Shown here one piece after another: positions 16,540 through 27,328 of a stretch of DNA of 64,000 nucleotides. Position numbers and translations under genes: made by a program. Position 1 is the first letter of the stretch; each line of letters starts with the position of its first letter. The stretch comes from Azoarcus sp. DD4 (lineage in GTDB: Bacteria; Pseudomonadota; Gammaproteobacteria; Burkholderiales; Rhodocyclaceae): positions 992,001 to 1,056,000 of the forward strand of contig NZ_CP022958.1 of assembly GCF_006496635.1 (NCBI RefSeq), written 5' to 3'. The notes beneath the pieces are model-generated. The model had not been told where the DNA came from. It saw only the letters and a list, made by a program, of their open reading frames with translations, and did not search any database.

Positions 16540-17293
16540 GCAGTTGCAGGGACCGAAGATCCTGGCCATCGACGCGGCCGGCAAGAGCTCCCGCATCAAG
16601 GCCGAACGGCTGGAGATCGAACTTGCCGACGGACGCAAGCTCACCCTGAGCTTTCCCGAGGGCGACTGGGGCGATCTCGAGATCGAAGCCGACATCGGCG
16701 GCGACGACGATAGCGACGTGCCTGTCATCACCCTGCAACCCGGTGCCTGCAATGTCGTCACCCTGCGGGTGGACGTGCATCATCACATGCAGGCGGTGGA
16801 GTCCATCGACCTGCCGGAAGCCGCCAAGCCGCCGCTGCTCACCCTCGAGGTGCAGAAGGTGCTCGACGGCGACACCAAGGGCCTGGCGCCGAAGAAGCAC
16901 CAGATCCGCCGCTGGGCCCAGGCTGCCCTGCGCACCGACGCCGAAGTGACGGTGCGCCTGGTGGGCGAGGCCGAAGGCCGCGAGCTCAACCGCGGCTATC
17001 GCGGCAAGGACTACGCGACCAATGTGCTGACCTTCGTCTATGGTGAGGAAGACGGGGCGCCGACCATAGAAGGTGCGCCGCTGACGGGCGACCTTGTGCT
17101 TTGTGTCCCGGTGGTGGTGCGCGAGGCGGGGGAGCAGAACAAGCCGCTCGACGCCCATTTTGCCCATCTGGTGGTGCACGGCATGCTGCATCTGCAGGGC
17201 TACGACCACGAGGCGGAAGACGAGGCCGACGCAATGGAAGCCCTGGAGACGGACATCCTGCGCGGGCTGGGCTACGCCGATCCCTATGCCTGA
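16532..17293 (+). CDS. ybeY: Endoribonuclease YbeY with an extra N-terminal domain
   Basis: 253 aa if started at ATG 16532 (GGAGAGG 4-5 nt upstream, overlapping ybeZ by 8 bp). The C-terminal 155 residues are a full YbeY, a zinc endoribonuclease for 16S rRNA 3' maturation and ribosome quality control. They carry the NRGYRGKDYATNVLTF motif and the zinc triad H216-x3-H220-x5-H226 in VVHGMLHLQGYDH. The first roughly 95 residues are not part of standard YbeY: they contain a strand-rich ELADGRKLTLSFPEGDWGDLEIEAD segment, an acidic GGDDDSD turn and LQPGACNVVTLRVDVHHH. No ribosome-binding site precedes later ATGs, so the extension is probably translated. Its role is unknown. Confidence 0.88.
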   Translation: MPKQLQGPKILAIDAAGKSSRIKAERLEIELADGRKLTLSFPEGDWGDLEIEADIGGDDDSDVPVITLQPGACNVVTLRVDVHHHMQAVESIDLPEAAKPPLLTLEVQKVLDGDTKGLAPKKHQIRRWAQAALRTDAEVTVRLVGEAEGRELNRGYRGKDYATNVLTFVYGEEDGAPTIEGAPLTGDLVLCVPVVVREAGEQNKPLDAHFAHLVVHGMLHLQGYDHEAEDEADAMEALETDILRGLGYADPYA

Positions 17294-17390
17294 CGAGGCC
17301 AAACCGGGAGGATCCAGGCATTGGGAGCGAGGCCGGCGCGCATGAAACTTGCTCGGTCCCAAACCCTGGCTCTTCGTTTGCGTACCCTTT

Positions 17391-18236
17391 ATGGATAGTG
17401 CTCCTGGTAAACCGTCGTTGCTGGAAAGACTTTCGGCCATGCTCTCGCGCGAGCCGGAAGACCGCGACGAACTGCTCGTACTGCTGCACGCCGCGCTGGA
17501 GCGCGGCCTGCTCGACGCCGATGCCTTCTCCATCATCGAAGGCGCGTTGCAGGTGTCGGAACTGCAGGTGCGTGACGTGATGGTGCCGCGTTCGCGCATG
17601 GACGTGATCCGGCTCGCCGACCCGATGGAGCGCATCGCCGACTTCGTCATCGATACCGCGCACTCGCGCTTCCCGGCGGTGGGCGAGAGCAAGGACGACG
17701 TCGTCGGCATCCTGCTGGCGAAGGATCTGCTGCGCTATTTCGCCGGCCGCGAGTTCAATCTGCGCGACATGCTGCGTCCGGCCGTGTTCGTGCCGGAATC
17801 CAAGCGCCTCAACGTGCTGCTGCGCGAGTTCCGCGTCAGCCACAACCACATGGCCATCGTCGTGGACGAATACGGCGGCGTGTCCGGCCTGATCACCATC
17901 GAGGACGTGCTCGAACAAATCGTCGGCGACATCGAGGACGAATACGACTTCGACGAGGTCGGCGCGCGCATCCGGCTGGATCACAAGGGGCGCTACCGCG
18001 TTCAGGCCACGACCGAGATCGAGGATTTCAACGCGGCCTTCGGCACCCATCTGCGCGACGCCGATGTCGACACCATAGGCGGGCTGATCATGCACCGCCT
18101 CGGCCGCCTGCCTGAGCGCGGCGAAACCATGGAGCTCGACGGCTTGCGCATCCAGGTGCTGCGCGCCGACAGCCGGCGCGTCCATACCCTGCTGGTCGAG
18201 AGCCTGCCGCAGGCGAGCGGCGTGGCGGCGGGTTGA
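17391..18236 (+). CDS. corC: CBS-domain protein CorC (HlyC/CorC family)
   Basis: 281 aa cytosolic protein: a CBS pair (about 55-185, with VRDVMVPRSRMDVI and the second repeat ending IVVDEYGGVSGLITIEDVLEQIVGDIEDE) followed by a CorC/HlyC C-terminal domain (about 200-275). It is implicated in Mg2+/Co2+ homeostasis; the biochemical role is not settled. It sits between ybeY and lnt as in many proteobacteria. ATG 17391 is chosen because MDSAPGKPSLLERLSAMLSREP is the normal N-terminus. A TTG 14 codons earlier is possible, and no clear Shine-Dalgarno precedes either. The stop overlaps the lnt ATG by one base. Confidence 0.92.
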   Translation: MDSAPGKPSLLERLSAMLSREPEDRDELLVLLHAALERGLLDADAFSIIEGALQVSELQVRDVMVPRSRMDVIRLADPMERIADFVIDTAHSRFPAVGESKDDVVGILLAKDLLRYFAGREFNLRDMLRPAVFVPESKRLNVLLREFRVSHNHMAIVVDEYGGVSGLITIEDVLEQIVGDIEDEYDFDEVGARIRLDHKGRYRVQATTEIEDFNAAFGTHLRDADVDTIGGLIMHRLGRLPERGETMELDGLRIQVLRADSRRVHTLLVESLPQASGVAAG

Positions 18237-19747
18237 TGCTGCGGTTGTTGCTGGCCGCGGTGGCGGGTGGCGGCGTCACGCTGGCGCTCGCTCCCTTCGA
18301 ATTTTTTCCGCTCGCTTTCCTCAGCCTTGCGACGCTGGCCTTCCTGCTGGGGGGCGCCGAGCGCACCCGCAGCGGATTCGGCCTCGGCCTGGCGTGGGGG
18401 CTGGGCGTGTTCGGCAGCGGAGTGTCCTGGCTCTACATCGCCCTGGCCCGCTACGGCGGCGTGCCGCCACCGCTGGCCGCGCTGGCGATCGGGCTGTGCT
18501 GCGCCTTCCTTGCCCTCTACCCCGCACTGCTCGGCGCCGCTTTCGTGCGGCTGTGCCGCGGCCCGGTGCGAGCGCGGCTGCTGCCGCAGTCGCTGTGCTT
18601 CGCCGCCTTGTGGCTGTTGTCGGAATGGTTGCGGGGCGTGCTCTTCACCGGTTTCCCCTGGCTGGCGATCGGTTATTCGCAGACGCCGCCCAGTCCGCTG
18701 GCCGGCTTTCTGCCGCTGCTCGGCGTTTATGGCGTGGGCGGGGTCGTCGCCTGGCTGGCGGCGCTGCTCGGCCTGGCCTGGCGGCAAGCTGGCTGGCGTG
18801 GCCTGCGCCTGCCGCTGGCCGCTGTTGCCGTCGCGTTGCTGGCCGGTGGCGGCTTCGCCCGTGTGGCCTGGACCACGCCGGTGGGCGAGCCGTTGTCGGT
18901 GGCGCTGGTGCAGACTAACGTCGAGCAGAGCCTGAAGTGGAGTCCTGAGCATTTTGCCCAGGTGCTGCAGACTAATGCCCGTCTGGTGCGCGATACCGCC
19001 GCCAGCCTGGTGGTGTTGCCGGAAACAACGCTGCCGGCGCTGGCCGACCAACTGCCTGCCGGCTACCTCGAACTGCTCGGCGACTATGCCCGCGGCAATG
19101 GCGGCGATCTGGTGCTGGGAGTGTTCACCCGCGACACGGAGCAGCGCATCTACAACGCGGCGATCAGCCTGGGCGCCAGCGCCGGCCAGTCCTATGCAAA
19201 ACAGCACCTGGTGCCCTTCGGCGAGTATTCGCCACCGCTGTTCGGCTGGTTCTACCGGCTGGTGCAGATCCCGATGTCGGACCAGACCCGCGGCGCGGCC
19301 GACCAGGCGCCCATGGTTTTCGGGCAGCAGCGGATCGCGCTCAACATCTGCTATGAAGACCTCTTCGGCGCCGAGATCATCCGCAGCCTGCCCGAGGCCA
19401 CGCTGCTGCTGAACCTGTCCAACCTCGCCTGGTATGGCGACTCGCTGGCCCAGCCGCAGCATTTGCAGATTGCGCGCGCGCGTGCGCTGGAGACCGGGCG
19501 GCCGATGCTGCGTTCGACCAATACCGGCATGACGGCGGTCGTGCAGCCCGACGGCAGCGTCGCCGCGGTGTTGCCGGCCTTCGAGCAGGGCGTGCTGCAT
19601 GCCGCGGTGCGTGGTTACCAGGGCCTCACGCCCTACGCGCGCTGGGGCGACCGCGCGGCCCTGCTGCTGGCGGTACTGGCGCTTGCGCTGGCCTGCCTGC
19701 CGCTGCGCCGGCGCGCGGGGCGCGAAGCCGGCGTCAGTCACTCCTGA
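18236..19747 (+). CDS. lnt: Apolipoprotein N-acyltransferase Lnt
   Basis: 503 aa inner-membrane enzyme that N-acylates the lipid-modified cysteine of lipoproteins, needed for Lol sorting. The N-terminal roughly 200 residues form several membrane segments, the nitrilase-like periplasmic domain covers about 215-470, and one last membrane segment lies near 475-495. The Glu-Lys-Cys triad is visible: E near 262 (VLPETTLP), K near 321 (YAKQHLVPFGEYSP) and C near 372 (NICYEDLFG). The start is ATG 18236 (MLRLLLAAVAGG), coupled to corC through TGATG. Confidence 0.96.
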   Translation: MLRLLLAAVAGGGVTLALAPFEFFPLAFLSLATLAFLLGGAERTRSGFGLGLAWGLGVFGSGVSWLYIALARYGGVPPPLAALAIGLCCAFLALYPALLGAAFVRLCRGPVRARLLPQSLCFAALWLLSEWLRGVLFTGFPWLAIGYSQTPPSPLAGFLPLLGVYGVGGVVAWLAALLGLAWRQAGWRGLRLPLAAVAVALLAGGGFARVAWTTPVGEPLSVALVQTNVEQSLKWSPEHFAQVLQTNARLVRDTAASLVVLPETTLPALADQLPAGYLELLGDYARGNGGDLVLGVFTRDTEQRIYNAAISLGASAGQSYAKQHLVPFGEYSPPLFGWFYRLVQIPMSDQTRGAADQAPMVFGQQRIALNICYEDLFGAEIIRSLPEATLLLNLSNLAWYGDSLAQPQHLQIARARALETGRPMLRSTNTGMTAVVQPDGSVAAVLPAFEQGVLHAAVRGYQGLTPYARWGDRAALLLAVLALALACLPLRRRAGREAGVSHS

Positions 19748-19895
19748 GGCATTCCGGGCGGGTTCGCGTGCGAACGCAGGCGTCATTGTTGCGCGACTGA
19801 TGGTAGGCTTCGGTCCGCTGTTCTCACGATGACATTTGCGCGTTGCCGGCGCCGCTGTTCGCCCGGATTCTTCGCGCCCGTCCGCAGATACGATC

Positions 19896-21059
19896 ATGAA
19901 AAGACTGCTTTCCCGTTCAACAGGGCTGGGGGCGGCGCTACTCCTTGCGCTGCCCGCCGCCTTCATCGGCCTGATGACGGTCTCATCCAGCGGCGCCGAC
20001 GACGGCAAGCCGGCGGCTTCGCCGCGGCCGGCGCTGTCGGTCACGACCACCGTGCCGCAGCGCCAGAGCCTGCCGCTGCGCCTGGCCACCAACGGCGACA
20101 TCGCCGCCTGGCAGGAAGCCAGCATAGGCGCCGGTGTGGGCGACCAGCGCCTGACCGAGGTGAAGGTCAACGTCGGCGACAGCGTGCGTGCCGGTGATCT
20201 GCTTGCTACCTTCAACGATGAAACCCTGCGCGCCGACGTCGCCCAGGCACGCGCCGCCCTGCTCGAAGCGGAGGCCGCCGCCGCCGAGGCGACTGCCAAC
20301 GCCGAGCGTGCGCGCGGTCTGCGCGCGAGCGGGGCGATGAGCGAACAGCAGGTGGTGCAGTACCTCACCGCCGAACGGACCACCCAAGCACGCATCGCCG
20401 CCGCCCGCGCCACGCTGGCCGCGCACGAGGTGAGGCTGAAGCATACCCGCGTGCTGGCGCCCGACAATGGCGTGATCTCGTCGCGCAGCGCAACCGTCGG
20501 TGCGGTGGTCGGCGCCGGGGCCGAGCTCTTCCGCATGATCCGGCAGGGCCGGCTGGAGTGGCGAGCGGAGCTGACGGCCGCCGAACTCGGCCGCGTGCGC
20601 AGCGGAACCCGCGTGCAGCTCACGCTGGCCGACGGCAGCCGGGTGAGCGGGCGGGTGCGCATGGTGGCGCCCACCGTCGATCCGCGCACCCGCGCCGGGT
20701 TGGTGTACGTCGACCTGCCGGCCGCGACCGGCAAGGCGGCGGAAGAGGGTGGGCCCAAGGCAGGCATGTTCGCGCGCGGCGAATTCGAGCTTGGTGCCAC
20801 CGATGCGCTCACCTTGCCGCAGCAGGCGGTGGTTGTGCGCGAGGCCTTTACCTACGTGTTCCGTGTCGGCGCCGACAATCGGGTGTCGCAGCTCAAGGTG
20901 CAGACAGGGCGGCGCGTCGGCGAACGCGTCGAGATCACCGGCGGGCTGGCCGACGACGCTAGGGTAGTGGCGACGGGGGCGGGCTTCCTCAACGAGGGCG
21001 ACCTGGTGCGCGTGGTCGACGAGGCGGGCGCCGGGGCGGCGACGCCCGCCGGCCGCTGA
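19896..21059 (+). CDS. RND efflux periplasmic adaptor (membrane fusion protein)
   Basis: 387 aa HlyD/AcrA-type adaptor. An N-terminal hydrophobic anchor or signal (about 8-32) is followed by a biotinyl-lipoyl half motif (GVGDQRLTEVKVNVGDSVRAGDLLATF), an Ala/Glu-rich alpha-helical hairpin (about 110-175), the second lipoyl half (VLAPDNGVISSRSATVGAVVGAG) and a beta-barrel with membrane-proximal domain. It links an inner-membrane RND pump to an outer-membrane channel. ATG 19896 is preferred to an in-frame TTG 20 codons earlier because it begins a normal signal sequence. The permease gene follows 17 bp downstream; no outer-membrane factor gene is adjacent. Confidence 0.92.
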   Translation: MKRLLSRSTGLGAALLLALPAAFIGLMTVSSSGADDGKPAASPRPALSVTTTVPQRQSLPLRLATNGDIAAWQEASIGAGVGDQRLTEVKVNVGDSVRAGDLLATFNDETLRADVAQARAALLEAEAAAAEATANAERARGLRASGAMSEQQVVQYLTAERTTQARIAAARATLAAHEVRLKHTRVLAPDNGVISSRSATVGAVVGAGAELFRMIRQGRLEWRAELTAAELGRVRSGTRVQLTLADGSRVSGRVRMVAPTVDPRTRAGLVYVDLPAATGKAAEEGGPKAGMFARGEFELGATDALTLPQQAVVVREAFTYVFRVGADNRVSQLKVQTGRRVGERVEITGGLADDARVVATGAGFLNEGDLVRVVDEAGAGAATPAGR

Positions 21060-21076
21060 ACGGAGGGGCGCGCACG

Positions 21077-24000
21077 ATGAACGTCTCCGCCTGGTCGATC
21101 CGCAACCCCATTCCCGCGGTGATGCTGTTCGTGCTGCTCAGCTTCGCCGGCGTGCTGTCCTTCAGCGCGATGAAGGTGCAGCAGTTCCCCGATATCGACC
21201 TGCCGACGGTGACGGTGACGGCCTCGCTGCCCGGCGCCACGCCTTCGCAGCTCGAGAACGACGTCGCCCGCAAGATCGAGAATTCGGTCGCGACCCTGCA
21301 GGGGCTCAAGCACATCTACACCAAGGCGCAGGACGGCAGCGTCACCCTCACCGTCGAGTTCCGCCTCGAGAAGCCGGTGCAGGAGGCGGTGGACGACGTG
21401 CGCTCGGCCGTGGCCAAGGTGCGTGCCGACCTGCCGGGCGATCTGCGCGACCCGGTGGTCAACAAGGTGGACCTGGCCGGCCAGCCGGTGCTCGCCTTCA
21501 CCATCCGCTCGCCGCAGATGGACGAGGAAGCCCTGTCGTGGTTCGTCGACGACACCGTGTCGCGTCGCCTGCTGGCGGTGCGCGGCGTAGGCGCCGTCAC
21601 GCGGGTGGGCGGCGTCACCCGCGAGCTGCAGGTCACGCTCGATCCGCTCCGGCTGCAGGCGCTCGGGACGACCGCGGCCGACATCTCGCGCCAGCTGCGC
21701 GAGGTGCAGACCGAGAGTGCGGGCGGCCGTACCGACCTCGGCGGCGGCGAGCAGCCGGTGCGCACGCTGGCGACGGTGGCCTCGGCCGCCGAACTGGCGG
21801 CGCTCCAGCTGGCGTTGCCGGACGGCCGCCGCATCCGGCTCTCCGAAGTGGCGACGGTGACCGACTCCTACGCCGAACCGCGCTCGGCCGCCTTGCTCAA
21901 CGGTCAGCCGGTGGTCGGTTTCGAGGTCGCGCGCAGCCGTGGCGAGAGCGAGGTCGAAGTCGGCGCGGCGGTGCAGGCGGCGCTGGCGCAGCTGCGCGCC
22001 GCGCATCCCGACATGGAGATCACCGAGGCTTTCAATTTCGTCGCGCCCGTGGAGGAGGAGTACACCGGCTCGATGCAGCTGCTGTACGAGGGCGCCCTGC
22101 TGGCGGTGCTGGTGGTGTGGCTGTTCCTGCGCGACTGGCGGGCTACTTTCGTCTCGGCGGTGGCCTTGCCGCTGTCGGTGGTTCCCGCTTTCATCGGCAT
22201 GTATCTGCTCGGCTTCTCGGTGAACGTGGTGACCCTGCTGGCGCTGTCGCTGGTGGTGGGTATCCTGGTGGATGACGCCATCGTCGAGGTCGAGAACATC
22301 GTGCGCCACCTGCGCATGGGCAAGTCGCCGTTCGAAGCGGCGATGGAGGCGGCGGACGAGATCGGCCTCGCGGTCATCGCCACCACCTTCACCCTGATTG
22401 CCGTCTTCCTGCCCACTGCCTTCATGAGCGGCGTGGCCGGCAAGTTCTTCAAGCAGTTCGGCTGGACTGCCTCGCTCGCGGTGTTCGCCTCCCTGGTGGT
22501 GGCGCGGGTGCTGACGCCGATGATGGCCGCCTACATCCTGAAGCCGCTCAGCGGCCTGCACCGCGAACCGCGCTGGCTGGAGTGGTACGCGCGCTGGGCG
22601 GAGCGCTGCCTCAAGCATCGCGGCCTGACGATGATCGCGGCGGCGGCCTTCTTCGTCGGCTCGGTGATGCTGATCCCGCTGCTGCCGACCGGCTTCATCC
22701 CGCCCGACGACAACTCCCAGACCCAGGTCTATCTCGAGCTGCCGCCCGGTTCCACGCTGGCCCAGACGCGCGCCGCGGCCGAGCACGCGCGCGCCTTGCT
22801 GGGGCGCGTGCCGCAGGTCGTAAGCGTCTACACCACCATCGGCGGCGGCACGGCGGGGGGCGATCCCTTTGCGCCCAAGAGCGCCGGCGAGGTGCGCAAG
22901 GCAACGCTCACGGTACTGCTGTCACCGCGCGGGCAGCGGCCGGTCAAGCAAGCGGTCGAAAACGAGATCCGCGCGGTGCTGGAGGCCTTGCCGGGCGTGC
23001 GCAGCAAAGTCGGGCTGGGCGGTTCGGGCGAAAAGTACATCCTGGTGCTCACCGGCGAGGATCCGCGTGCGCTGCAGGAGGCGGCGCTGGCGGTGGAGCG
23101 CGACCTGCGCACCATCCCCGGGCTGGGCAGCGTGGCCTCGACCGCCAGCCTGATCCGGCCCGAGATCGCCGTGCGGCCGGATTTCGCCCGTGCCGCCGAC
23201 CTCGGCGTCACCAGCACGGCGATTGGCGACACCTTGCGCGTGGCCACCCTCGGCGACTACGACATGTCGCTGGCCAAGCTCAACCTCTCGCAGCGCCAGG
23301 TGCCCATCCTGGTGCGGCTGGATGAAAGCGCCCGCCAGGACCTCGCGGTGCTGGAGCGGCTGGCGGTGCCCGGCGCCGACGGGCCGGTGATGCTGGGCCA
23401 GGTGGCGTCGCTGGAAGTGGCCGGAGGGCCGGCGGTGATCGACCGCTACGACCGCGCGCGCAACATCAACTTCGAGATCGAGCTGTCCGGCCTGCCGCTG
23501 GGCGAGGTCACCGTGGCGGTGGCGAAGCTGCCGTCGGTGCAGAACCTGCCGCCGGGCGTGCGCGTGGTCGAGGTCGGCGATGCCGAGGTGATGGGCGAGC
23601 TTTTCGCCAGCTTCGGCCTGGCGATGCTGACCGGCGTGCTCTGCATCTACATTGTGCTGGTGCTGCTGTTCAAGGATCTGCTCCATCCGGTGACCATCCT
23701 GATGGCGCTGCCGCTGTCGCTGGGTGGCGCCTTCGTCGGCCTGCTGATCGCGCAGAAGAGCTTCTCGATGCCCTCGCTGATCGGCCTGATCATGCTGATG
23801 GGCATCGCCACCAAGAACTCCATCCTGCTGGTGGAGTACGCCATCGTCGCGCGCCGCGACCACGGCCTGTCGCGCACCGAGGCCTTGCTCGACGCCTGCC
23901 GCAAGCGTGCGCGGCCCATCGTCATGACCACCATCGCAATGGGCGCCGGGATGATGCCGATCGCCATCGGTGCCGGCGTTGCCGACACCAGCTTCCGCTC

Positions 24001-24130
24001 GCCGATGGCGATCGCGGTGATCGGCGGGCTGATCACCTCGACGGTACTGAGCCTGCTGGTAGTGCCGGCGGTGTTCACCTATGTGGACGGTTTCAAGAAC
24101 CGCATGCTTCGTCTGTTGCGGCGCAGCTAG
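21077..24130 (+). CDS. RND multidrug efflux permease (AcrB/HAE-1 family)
   Basis: 1017 aa, 12 predicted membrane segments in the 1+5+1+5 RND arrangement with two large periplasmic loops. It starts with the family N-terminus (SIRNPIPAVMLFVLLSFAGVLSF). The fourth segment holds the proton-relay acids D399/D400 in GILVDDAIVEVEN, and the second half has the matching LMGIATKNSILLVEYA. It exports hydrophobic compounds by proton antiport. GGAGGGG lies 10 nt before ATG 21077. It forms an operon with the adaptor upstream; substrates cannot be predicted. Length is typical (about 1020-1050). Confidence 0.95.
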   Translation: MNVSAWSIRNPIPAVMLFVLLSFAGVLSFSAMKVQQFPDIDLPTVTVTASLPGATPSQLENDVARKIENSVATLQGLKHIYTKAQDGSVTLTVEFRLEKPVQEAVDDVRSAVAKVRADLPGDLRDPVVNKVDLAGQPVLAFTIRSPQMDEEALSWFVDDTVSRRLLAVRGVGAVTRVGGVTRELQVTLDPLRLQALGTTAADISRQLREVQTESAGGRTDLGGGEQPVRTLATVASAAELAALQLALPDGRRIRLSEVATVTDSYAEPRSAALLNGQPVVGFEVARSRGESEVEVGAAVQAALAQLRAAHPDMEITEAFNFVAPVEEEYTGSMQLLYEGALLAVLVVWLFLRDWRATFVSAVALPLSVVPAFIGMYLLGFSVNVVTLLALSLVVGILVDDAIVEVENIVRHLRMGKSPFEAAMEAADEIGLAVIATTFTLIAVFLPTAFMSGVAGKFFKQFGWTASLAVFASLVVARVLTPMMAAYILKPLSGLHREPRWLEWYARWAERCLKHRGLTMIAAAAFFVGSVMLIPLLPTGFIPPDDNSQTQVYLELPPGSTLAQTRAAAEHARALLGRVPQVVSVYTTIGGGTAGGDPFAPKSAGEVRKATLTVLLSPRGQRPVKQAVENEIRAVLEALPGVRSKVGLGGSGEKYILVLTGEDPRALQEAALAVERDLRTIPGLGSVASTASLIRPEIAVRPDFARAADLGVTSTAIGDTLRVATLGDYDMSLAKLNLSQRQVPILVRLDESARQDLAVLERLAVPGADGPVMLGQVASLEVAGGPAVIDRYDRARNINFEIELSGLPLGEVTVAVAKLPSVQNLPPGVRVVEVGDAEVMGELFASFGLAMLTGVLCIYIVLVLLFKDLLHPVTILMALPLSLGGAFVGLLIAQKSFSMPSLIGLIMLMGIATKNSILLVEYAIVARRDHGLSRTEALLDACRKRARPIVMTTIAMGAGMMPIAIGAGVADTSFRSPMAIAVIGGLITSTVLSLLVVPAVFTYVDGFKNRMLRLLRRS

Positions 24131-24143
24131 CCGAAGGTCCTTA

Positions 24144-24166
24144 CCCGGCGGCGCCATGCCGCCGGG
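24144..24166 (+). terminator. Stem-loop after RND operon, possible terminator
   Basis: Perfect 9-bp GC stem CCCGGCGGC / GCCGCCGGG with a 5-nt loop, 14 bp after the permease stop. No T-run follows (GCGATTCC), so it may end transcription only weakly or stabilise the 3' end. Confidence 0.5.
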
Positions 24167-24211
24167 GCGATTCCAATGTCCCAAACTTCGCCGTGCCCCG
24201 GCGAATCCCAG

Positions 24212-24217
24212 TAAAAT
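24212..24217 (+). promoter_or_regulatory. Candidate -10 of the glyQS promoter
   Basis: TAAAAT, 46 bp before glyQ, in a gap between a stem-loop and the gene. The best -35 is TTCGCC with a long 19-bp spacer, so the assignment is tentative. No glycine-riboswitch-like structure or T-box is visible in the leader. Confidence 0.4.
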
Positions 24218-24262
24218 CCCGGTCTTTGTGTTCGCTGCGCGGCCCGGAGGCCGCCCGAGACC

Positions 24263-25185
<923 letters not shown>

Positions 25186-25189
<4 letters not shown>

Positions 25190-27273
25190 CGGCCAATACC
25201 CTGCTCGTCGAACTGCTCACCGAGGAACTGCCGCCCAAGGCGCTGCCGCGCCTGGGTGAAACCTTCGCCACCCGGATCGCCGAAGGCCTCAAGGCGCGCG
25301 GGCTCGCCGCCGCCGACGCCTCCTTCCGCTGGTTCGCCAGCCCGCGCCGCATCGCCATCGTGATGCCGGGCGTCGCCGCCGAAGCTGCCGCCAAGGAAAT
25401 CACCGAAAAGCTGATGCCGGTCGCGGTCGCCCTCGATGCCGAAGGCAAGCCGACCCCTGCGCTGCTGAAGAAGATGGAAGCCAAGGGCATCCCCGCCGCT
25501 GCGGTCGCCGGCTTCGAGCGTCGCCTGGACGGCAAGGCCGAGGCGCTGTTCCACACCGCCACAGTGGCCGGCGCCAAGCTCGCCGAGGTGCTCGCCGCCA
25601 TCGTGCACGACGCGGTCAAGGCGCTGCCCATCCCCAAGGTGATGCGCTGGGGCGATGGCGACGCCACCTTCGTGCGCCCGGTGCACAAGCTGGTGATGCT
25701 GCATGGCGCCGAGGTGGTGCCGGGCCGGGTGCTCGACCTCGATGCCGGCCGCACGACCCGCGGCCACCGCTTCATGAGCCGCGGCGAGATCGACATCGCT
25801 ACCGCCGACGCCTACGAGCCGACCCTGCTCGCCGAAGGCAAGGTGGTGCCGGACTTCGCCGGGCGCCGTGCCGACATCGAGCGCCAGCTGCTGGCCGAGG
25901 CTGCCCGGCAGGGCGCGCTGCTGGATGACTACGCCGACCTGCTCGACGAGGTCACCGCGCTGGTCGAGCATCCGACGGTGTACGTCGGAGAATTCGAAGC
26001 CGAATTCCTCGCCGTGCCGCAGGAATGCCTGATCCTGACGATGCGCGCCAACCAGAAGTATTTCCCGCTGTTCGACGCCGCCGGCAAGCTGCAGAACCGC
26101 TTCCTCATCGTCTCCAACATGCGCATGGAAGACCCGGTGAACATCGTCACCGGCAACGCCCGCGTGGTGCGCCCGCGCCTGTCGGACGCGCGCTTCTTCT
26201 TCGAGACCGACAAGAAGCACAAGCTCGACTCGCGCCTGCCGCGGCTGGCCAATGTGGTCTATCACAACAAGCTCGGCAGCGTGCTCGAACGCGTCGAACG
26301 CCTCGAAGCGCTCGCCGGCAAGATCGCCGCGCGGCTGTCCGCCGACGAGGTTGCCGCCCGTCGCGCCGCGCGTCTGGCCAAAGCCGATCTCGTTACCGAG
26401 ATGGTGGGCGAGTTCCCCGAGCTGCAGGGCATCATGGGCCGCTACTACGCGCTCCACGACGGCGAAGGCGCGGTCGTCGCCGACGCGGTGCAGGCCCACT
26501 ACCAGCCGCGCTTCGCCGGCGATGCGCTGCCGGCGGGCAATGTCGCCAGCGCGGTGGCGCTGGCCGACAAGCTCGACGCGCTGGTCGGCTTCTTCGGCAT
26601 CGGCATGGTGCCGACCGGCGACAAGGACCCGTTCGCGCTGCGCCGTGCCGCGCTCGGCGTGCTGCGCATCCTGATGGAAGCGCCGCTGCCGCTGGATCTG
26701 GCAGCGCTGGTGGCGGATGCCGCCGCCGGCTTCAAGCCCGGCCTGCTCACCGCCGACGGCTTCCAGGCACAACTGCTCGACTTCATGCGCGAACGCCTGA
26801 AGAACCTGCTGAGGGAGAACGGCGGCGAAGTGGCCGCGGTGGACGCGGTGCTGGCGCTGGCGCCGACCCGCATCGACCTGGTGCCGGCCAAGCTCGCCGC
26901 GGTCGAGGCCTTCCGCGCGCTGCCGGAAGCCGAGGCGCTGGCCGCGGCCAACAAGCGCATCGTCAACATCCTCAAGAAGGCGGAGGGTACGCCGGGCGAG
27001 CCCGACGTCGCGCTGTTGCAGGAAGACGCCGAGAAGGCGCTGTTCCACCGCGTGATCGAGATCGCACCGCTGGTGAGGTCGCACGTGAACAACGAGGACT
27101 ACACCGACGCGCTGTGCGTGCTCGCCGGCCTGCGTGCCGAGGTGGACGCCTTCTTCGACGGCGTGATGGTGATGGCCGAGGAGCCGCTGACGCGGCAGAA
27201 CCGCCTCGCGCTGCTCGCCCAGCTCGCCGGCCTGATGAACCAGGTGGCCGACATCTCGCGGCTGTCTGCCTGA
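25186..27273 (+). CDS. glyS: Glycyl-tRNA synthetase beta subunit
   Basis: 695 aa tRNA-binding subunit of glycyl-tRNA synthetase. It opens with the invariant LLVELLTEELPPKALPRLG block, contains the HD-like central region (LPRLANVVYHNKLGS, DLVTEMVGEFPELQGIMGRYYA, GDKDPFALRRAALGVLRIL) and ends in an anticodon-binding DALR-like domain (VMVMAEEPLTRQNRLALLAQL). Length is standard (E. coli 689). Translationally coupled to glyQ. Confidence 0.97.
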
Positions 27274-27280
27274 CACGACC

Positions 27281-27300
27281 GGCCCGGCAGCCGCCGGGCC
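27281..27300 (+). terminator. Stem-loop after glyS, possible terminator
   Basis: GGCCCGGC / GCCGGGCC, 8-bp perfect stem with loop AGCC, 7 bp after the glyS stop and followed by GCGTTCTTCTTCC. The tail is only moderately T-rich, so it may be a partial terminator between glyQS and gmhB-plsC. Confidence 0.5.
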
Positions 27301-27328
27301 GCGTTCTTCTTCCGCGCGGAGCGCACGC

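Noticed and set aside
20852..22786. Open frame antisense to the RND permease gene
   Set aside because: His/Arg/Gln-rich low-complexity translation; the sense strand encodes a complete RND pump.
24131..24262. Possible glycine riboswitch or T-box before glyQ
   Set aside because: The leader is only about 130 bp and contains a plain GC hairpin and a -10-like hexamer; no aptamer-like arrangement or antiterminator is visible.
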